Shown: positions 57,910 to 64,000 of the stretch, piece after piece
Numbering within the stretch: position 1 is the first letter of the stretch
How the letters are laid out: the number at the start of each line of letters is the position of its first letter
Source: Uloborus plumipes
Lineage: Eukaryota > Arthropoda > Arachnida > Araneae > Uloboridae
Assembly: GCA_038373865.1 (NCBI GenBank)
Contig: JAXGGA010001103.1
Span: 1 to 64,000 of the forward strand
DNA: 64,000 nucleotides
Reading direction: 5' to 3'
Position numbers and translations under genes: made by a program
The notes under the pieces: model-generated
The model's database searches: none
What the model was told of the DNA's origin: nothing
Seen by the model: only the letters and a program-made list of their open reading frames with translations

Positions 57910-59910
57910 ATATATACTCCGTTTATATTTTAGTCCCCAGTGAAAAATAGAAGCAAACTTAGTCCAAAATTTTACGTACTTATAAAAAAAGCCGAGCATA
58001 ATTTTTATTTCTGTGCATTCAGCAGTTTCTTCGTTTCGTAAAAAGAAATTCACTTTATGGCCTTCGAAAACAAGAAGTGAAGGAACATTATTTTTTGACC
58101 GTAAAGCTGTCAAATTTATGTTTCTACACCCACGTTATCTTCGCCAAAATAAACTATCAATGAAATAAATGGTCCTTCACCTTCGTATAGCTTTTGGTTT
58201 CGTATTTTTCAGCTCAGATTATGCCATATCCATCATACCTTGTTGCCAATTGTCACATACAACGTTGCTATTTGGAAAGAGATACAGTTTTATTTAAATA
58301 AATCAAAAACAGTGATACTCAAACCAATGCAGAACGCCTTCAATACTTAAAAATATTGAGCTTATATATTGCTTTCAATGTTAGTATTTTATTATTTTTA
58401 TAGAATGTAATTTTATTAATAGCAATGGTCTAAAAAATTTTAAAAACTTTTCTTTTGTTAAATAAAGGAAAATATCTGATCTTAGTATGAAACTTAGTAC
58501 AAATTCAAACATGTAAACAGTTTTTCTTCATCACTCACATATTTTTTGTAACATTCTACTAAAGTTTTAAAGAAATACGCATATTCACATATATGGTTAA
58601 TACTAAGACAATTTATTCTGAAAGTTTTGTCTAGACATTGAATTTATCATCAAAAAAGTTAACAAAATTTAGATCTATACATAAACCTCTAAACAGTTAA
58701 AAATACCAAGCTTGTTTAACAGAAATGAGATAAACCTACTTTCAGACATTAAAACCATTTAAAAAATCTAATAATCTCGAAAATGTATTTTCTTAGAAAC
58801 ATGAATCAGTTTTCAGCTCTATTGCATATATATAAAATGTATTTAACAATATTTGCTCTGTAAAAACAATAATTATTTTTTCGTAACGATAAGAAGCAGA
58901 AAACTGAAAATGTTTCTCAGATACGTTAGATTTACTTATATTTAGGTTTTTTAATTGCACACTGAATCAATAACAATTAATTCGTAGTTGCTTAAAATAT
59001 AGTCTTTCGCATCCTGTCAGGGGCTTGGTTAATTAAATCCTTCTATACAAAGTTTATTTTAAGATTACCCCTGAGAATAATACTCGTTGGTTCAGACGTA
59101 TTCATCGGAGGTTAAGGTAATTGATTTTTCAGAAGTTATTGAGTACTTAATTTTATTCAGTTAAATAACTTGGGTTAAATTGAGTGAAAGAGATTGCATT
59201 GTTCGAAAAGTAGAAAAGGAGAAATCATTATGGATTTGAATCTTTTCCTTGAAAATGATCTAGGTTTATTACAAGTGTAGCAGAAAAATTTATATTTTCA
59301 TGCGTATTAGCAGTTTGGGGTCTCCCGATTTTAAAGAAAGATTCAGGCTTTTGTTAGCAAATTAACCTTTATTTCACCTCTTTTTGTACATGTCAGCAAA
59401 TACAATGGTGTGCTGTATTGTTTGACCGTTGCAAGGATTGCATTTACAAACTGTAAAAAATTTTGCAATGTAAATGCATGAATATTGTAAACAAATTGAT
59501 TTTGGATATGATTATGATTGATTGTTTTTCTGGTATTAAAAATAATTTCTGCGAATTTACAAAAGTTGATTTTTTGCATAAAATGTCTAAGAATTAAACA
59601 TAAATTAAATTTAGAAACTTGTATATTTCTCAAAGCATGTAATTGAAATTTGAAGATATATTTAAGCAAGCATTTTCCTCTAAAGCGAAACAAGCCTAAT
59701 TCCCTGTATACCAACACAGTTCGACATCCCAGCATCTGATTAATATTTTCCTAATTATCTAAGATTGTAAATGTATGTCAAACGTATTTTTTAGCACTTC
59801 ATTCTGATTTCGGTAAACGAAATATGCCTCTTCCATATAAAAAATAGATACGAAAGAGTAGGTAAACCAACAAATGAAGTAGTAGCTTGTTCTAAACACT
59901 GCAGAGCTAA
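57910..59910. other. AT-rich non-coding DNA
   Basis: No repeat or gene recognised. A 130-codon minus-strand frame at 59343-59735 lacks a recognisable motif. Confidence 0.55.
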
Positions 59911-60026
59911 TACAGGGTGAATAGAAGTCACTTTACATTTTGAAAATTCAATTACTTTTTTTCTATTAATATATTTCTTTTTCTCTTTTCAGAATTAAAA
60001 AAATATAATCCCTGGAAATTTTTGGC

Positions 60027-60183
60027 ATGGATAAGTGTACAACAGAACAACGAGTGAAGATAATTGAATTTTACTTTGAAAATGGACGGTCAATTGGTGC
60101 AACGCAAAGATCGTGCGCCATTTTAATGTTCAACATCCCCCTAGTAGGCCTGCAATAAGGAACTTAGTGACGCGTTTTCAACA
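60027..60183 (+). pseudogene. Mariner transposase N-terminus, left arm
   Basis: The ATG at 60027 begins MDKCTTEQRVKIIEFYFENG, then RSIGATQRSC. After a one-base shift it reads RHFNVQHPPSRPAIRNLVTR followed by F-Q-Q-T. This is the first helix-turn-helix of a mariner-family transposase, as in T-x-E-Q-R-x-x-I-V-x-x-Y...A-T-Q-R-x-x-R-x-x-F...P-x-x-x-T-I-x-x-x-V-x-x-F-x-x-T-G. In the unshifted frame it stops at 60156-60158. It ends at the loop, so only about 52 residues were ever captured. Confidence 0.85.
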
Positions 60184-60205
60184 GACTTGACTTACAGAAC
60201 CATGC

Positions 60206-60361
60206 TGTTGAAAACGCGTCACTAAGTTCCTTATTGAAGGCCTACTAGGGGGATGTCGAACATTAAAATGGCGCACGATCTTTGCATTGCGACAATTGAC
60301 CGTCCATTTTCAAAGTAAATTCAATTATCTTCACTCGTTATTCTGTTGTAAACTTATCCAT
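60206..60361 (-). pseudogene. Mariner transposase N-terminus, right arm (mirror)
   Basis: The mirror copy on the minus strand starts at ATG near 60361 and encodes the same MDK...E-Q-R-V-K-I-I-E-F segment and HTH, with a few substitutions (for example around the SIGATQR stretch). Its presence in both orientations means a read-through RNA would fold on the transposase start region. Confidence 0.85.
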
Positions 60362-60478
60362 GGCAAAAATTTCCAGGGATTATATTTTTTAATTCTGAAA
60401 AGAGAAAAATAAATAATTTAATAGAAAAAAAGTTATTTAATTTTCAAAAATGTAAAGTGACTTCTGGGCCACCCTGTA

Positions 60479-63400
60479 TATATTTTGCACAAAAACAATC
60501 TTTAATCGCTTTCGAAAAAATTGCATCACAAAATAAAAGTTTTATTAGAGAAAAAAAATTTTGAGTAAAATATAATGCTTTTGAGTAAAAATAAAATGCC
60601 GCAAATTTTATTTTGAATTCATTGCCAAGATTTAAAAACAAGCAAAAAGAATGATCATGCTTTACGAGAAAAAGTAAATAAATAATAAAAATATCCTCTT
60701 AAATATTTTTTTTAATCAAAAGTCGTCGGCAGAGCTTTACGTTTGAAAAAAAGTCGCAACTCCAGAGTGAGTACGCTCCGAGCGAGTACTCCGAGTACGC
60801 TACCTTGTTGTGATTTTCAAAACTACCGATAAAAGGTAAAACATTGCCACATGAGTGGCAGCGGCGGAATATTCACACGAAATATGGATATTCCGAGATA
60901 AGTTAGTAGGGAATTAATGCAAAACAAGTGAGTTTCATAAAAATTCTTTGTTTGCAATAAGTTATTTTACATTCGTTACGAACTTATTAGCAATCAAAGT
61001 TTTCTTCAAACTCCTCGTTAAAATTTTACATTTTAAAATTTTATGCAATCTAGAAAATTCTTGCTGATGATGTGCAATTTTTAATTTGATAAATAATACT
61101 ATTGTTTAAAATAAAGGCGAAATTCCAAATGGAATTTTTAAACTATTACTAAGCCTGACAGAGAAAGAGAAAATTTCTTTCAGAACAGTTTATTTTTAGC
61201 ATTGCATAGAATATCAACAGATAGTACTATTGAAAGAGAAATTTTGCAACAGTTTTTCAATTAATTACTTTTTGTAGATGCATCAGTTGTAATTCTAAAA
61301 GTATTATTCGTAGCATATTTTGACCGAATGAGAGATAGAAAAGGAAAAATAACTCGCAAAATAGAATGAGATACTATGTGATTTACTTTAATTTCTGACG
61401 TTTATTAATGCTTGTTGATTTCTCATTGCTTTTGTTATGGGATAGAATATCCACAAACAAAAAATTCGTTTCAAAGGAATGAAGAACAAAAAAAAAAAAA
61501 ATCATGCATAGTATCAAGTATCACTGATTCATTCGGCTCAGAAGCAATGAAACGGCATGGATTTGTTTTACCTTTCGTAAACAATTGATTGGAGTAGTGA
61601 ATGCATTAGGAATGTCTTTTTATTTCTGGTTGCCAAAAGTAAATTAAAAATATTTTTTGAAACAAATATAATTTATAGTTTGCCTTATTATTGTTTAAGT
61701 ATTAATTAATTTCAGTTTAGTCGTATTTAATTGCTTCACTTTTTTCATATGCATGTGTTGAAACAAAACTATGGAGCGTGAAAGTATTATAATACAAACT
61801 TGAAAAGCTCTTTATGAAATCTTGAAATATACCACTGACATGTGAGGCAGAAAATCTATACTTTTCTCAGAACTTTGGGAAATTAAACGTGCGATCCTAT
61901 CAACAGCTGTGATATTCATCGATAAGCGTAATGTGAGTAATTATCGATTAAATCATCAGGCAATGTATCCGATTATGAATTATTAATAAAATCTTTCACT
62001 AATATAAGCAATTTGTCACAGCTTGTGATTGGCTGAATATCATTATCTGCTAGAATGCGCATTTGGCTAAATTCCAGTAATACTACAGTCAACAAAGTTT
62101 CATTCAATTCAAATACTTTTAAACAGCTAAAAAGTCTATTTATTTAATAATTTCCATAAAAATAAAAGAGCCTGATTTTTCTCTCAACCCTAAAGATATT
62201 CTTAGTAAGTGAAATTATTGTGTGAAAATAAGATGGTTTTAATCAAAAACCGTATAGAATGGACAAACCAGTAAATGAACACTTCGTTTCTTTTTTTTTT
62301 TTTTTTCAAAAAATTAGTTTTTAGAACAGTTTTCTAGGATAATGCAGCAATAGTAACTTTCTTCTGAACATTTCCAAAAATAAATTGGCGACATAATGCT
62401 GTCTCATTGGAGTTAGGGGGGTTGCAGGGAAATTTTGAAATTGTACCTCAAAATGAAGCAAAACTTTCCTTCTTTACAAGCAAAAGCGTTTTTACAATAA
62501 GTTTCGTAAATTTTTTATTTTTAATGTTTTTGATACACCGTGGTTTTTTTAATTAGAAATGTTGGTCTAACAAATAGTAAATCACTAATTGTTTTTAAAC
62601 AAGAGGATTATAGTCATATCAGCATAATCGTGGATCCTTAAGGCTCGTAATTGAGAAAAGTTTAAATTTACGAAAATTGGACATAAAGTTGCATTTTTTG
62701 TTAATTTTTATGGATGTATAATACCGAAAGATGATCTGTAAGCCGAAAAAAACATTTTTCCCCTTATGTAGTAGTATCCGTTACAGCTTTTCCATCCATA
62801 ACATTCAAAAAACTAGTAAAGCAAAAGTTTTTTACAAATCACAAGGAAATAGTTCAATTATAAACCAAATTTAAAATTTGTTGCTCGATCGAAAGAAAGA
62901 CGTTTACAATTATCTTTTCGTTTTTTAAGTATTCACCAATCGTACTTTTTCTGTCCGATATCATTAAAGAATAAATACAAGTTTTAAAGACCATAGACTG
63001 CTTGCAAGTTATTTATTCGTTAAAATATATTTCAGAAATTGATCTCTTCACAAACATGACTTAGTAATAATAATGCACAAACTAAAAGAATGCAGTTCTA
63101 ACCACTTTATTTAAAGCAACTTCAAGTGTAAAACAGCGAGACCAACATATGTTGTTAACAAAGGCAAACATATACTGTTGAGTGTTGTTAAAATTATGAT
63201 TTGAATTTCAGTTTAAAAACATCTTATAAACTATTTCCAATGAAATAAATACAGTCGATAATCTAGAATTTTTATTCTCAGTTTATTTTCACACATAAAA
63301 TTAATAACCGGTAGATTATTATTTTTTCTAAACTTTTTTGCCAACGCTGTGACTTATAAAAATAAAACCAAGAGGGGGAAAAGAGAAGATAGTTCATGCA

Positions 63401-64000
63401 TCATGAATAAACTGTTCGCTTTCCAGTTTTATGGATATAAGATTTCATGCTTCTTTGCATCAGAACTTGCTAATAATTCATCCGCATTTGTATTGCCACG
63501 TGAGCTCGTTATAGCTTTACGGGTTTTGAATAACTCGTAAAAGAAGAAACTTTTTTTTTTTCATTTCATGAACGCTGCTAGAGTATTCGGAGGTAATTTG
63601 AAGAAACTTTATGGCCGTATTACTATACTTCTTTTGAAGGAACTAATTTGCATGAAAATGCGAGAAAGGAGTATGTTTTTTACATGCAAGAACGTTAGGG
63701 TATAGGTACGTGTTTCACATATCGGTGTTCAGATAAATAGTTAAGTTTTTTTTTTTTTATCTGTAACACAATTTGCGTTAATTTTGATTTAAGTTTAGTA
63801 TAAAACTATCTAAATTAGAAAAGTAATATTTAAAGATGAAAGCGATACAATTTATACATTTTACAGGTTTAAAACCTGAACGATTGCTTTATTCTATCGA
63901 GAATATTAATAATTTTTAAGATTTTGGTTAAGGTTTTTAAAAGACGAATTCAAAGTTACCGACCCCATTTTTTTTTGTGGAATGGGAACACTCGGCTTTT
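60479..64000. other. AT-rich intergenic DNA
   Basis: No gene, TIR pair or SINE was recognised to the end of the window. A less AT-rich patch near 60760-60800 has a repeated GAGTACGCT/GAGTACTCC phrase. Poly-T runs occur near 62291 and 63748. Confidence 0.55.

Larger units (their letters stand above)
59913..60476. mobile_element. Hairpin element: inverted duplication of a mariner 5' end
   Basis: CAGGGTGAATAGAAGTCACT at the left and the complement AGTGACTTCTGGGCCACCCTG at the right are flanked by TA (59911-59912, 60477-60478). The arms are 272 bp each (59913-60184 and 60205-60476), near-perfect complements around a 20-nt loop. Each arm holds a TIR, a 5' leader and the start of a mariner-type transposase gene, read inward on opposite strands. 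This is not an ordinary solo-TIR MITE but a 5' end joined to its own inverted copy. Confidence 0.92.

Noticed and set aside
59343..59735. 130-codon minus-strand open frame as a gene
   Set aside because: No recognisable domain, AT-driven composition and no neighbouring exon-like structure.
1..64000. Endogenous viral or retroviral sequence
   Set aside because: No reverse transcriptase, capsid, polymerase or LTR pair was recognised in any frame I examined. Only DNA transposons and SINEs are supported.

Overview
This window reads as intergenic DNA from an AT-rich, intron-rich eukaryote, most likely an arthropod and possibly a spider or other arachnid. The species cannot be fixed from the sequence. 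The pointers are Tc1 and mariner transposase relics, tRNA-derived SINEs, pogo-like elements, many TA-flanked palindromes, microsatellites and homopolymer runs. I found no intact host protein gene, no rRNA, no functional tRNA, no CRISPR array and no recognisable viral insertion. Every coding-like stretch I can explain is a broken transposon gene, and most short open frames are chance.

Layout. 1-6 kb: a pogo-like element with TA flanks (662-1950), a hAT-type end (about 2025-2121), a partial pogo-like terminus (about 3376-3580) and a second pogo-like element with a decayed transposase tail on the minus strand (4242-5897). 6-14 kb: mostly featureless AT-rich DNA with a SINE carrying a perfect 11-bp target duplication (11299-11491) and a palindromic MITE (12309-12720). 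14-18 kb: a 2.96-kb foldback element (14269-17228) and a pogo-like MITE (17395-17917). 18-26 kb: a second SINE family and two copies of a 651-bp TA-flanked palindrome (22821-23471, 24996-25646). 26.8-28.8 kb: a 1,994-bp DNA transposon relic with seven GTAACGTAAGTTAC sites. 31-36 kb: microsatellites, an internally deleted mariner (32842-33560) and another palindromic MITE. 36-39.5 kb: a hAT-like palindrome with an 8-bp target duplication, interrupted by a 1.7-kb pogo-like insertion. 42-49 kb: a GGGGCAA-type element, a further MITE, a GC-rich hairpin and a 1.9-kb palindrome carrying a transposon C-terminal coding segment. 50-58 kb: a degraded SINE, a hAT MITE nested in a GGCACC-rich repeat, a direct-repeat pair, the third 651-bp palindrome and next to it a full-length dead Tc1 transposon. 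59.9-60.5 kb: a hairpin made by inverted duplication of the 5' end of a mariner, including its DNA-binding coding segment.

Three themes stand out. First, palindromes: at least nine inverted-repeat elements make up roughly 13 kb, several built by inverted duplication of one transposon end, and their transcripts would fold into long double-stranded RNA. Second, three elements that otherwise look unrelated (14269, 26815, 47149) share a terminal consensus near GRGNNATTCCA and 4-bp target duplications, and two of them share the same degenerate C-terminal coding module. Third, several pogo-like families carry repeated subterminal motifs beginning with a run of G (GGGGTCAATCGGAACAC, GGGTAAAACGGGATA, GGGGTAAGTTGAC, GGGTAAGTGCGTACC, GGGGCAAAGTGAAAC). 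These probably represent family-specific transposase-binding sites.
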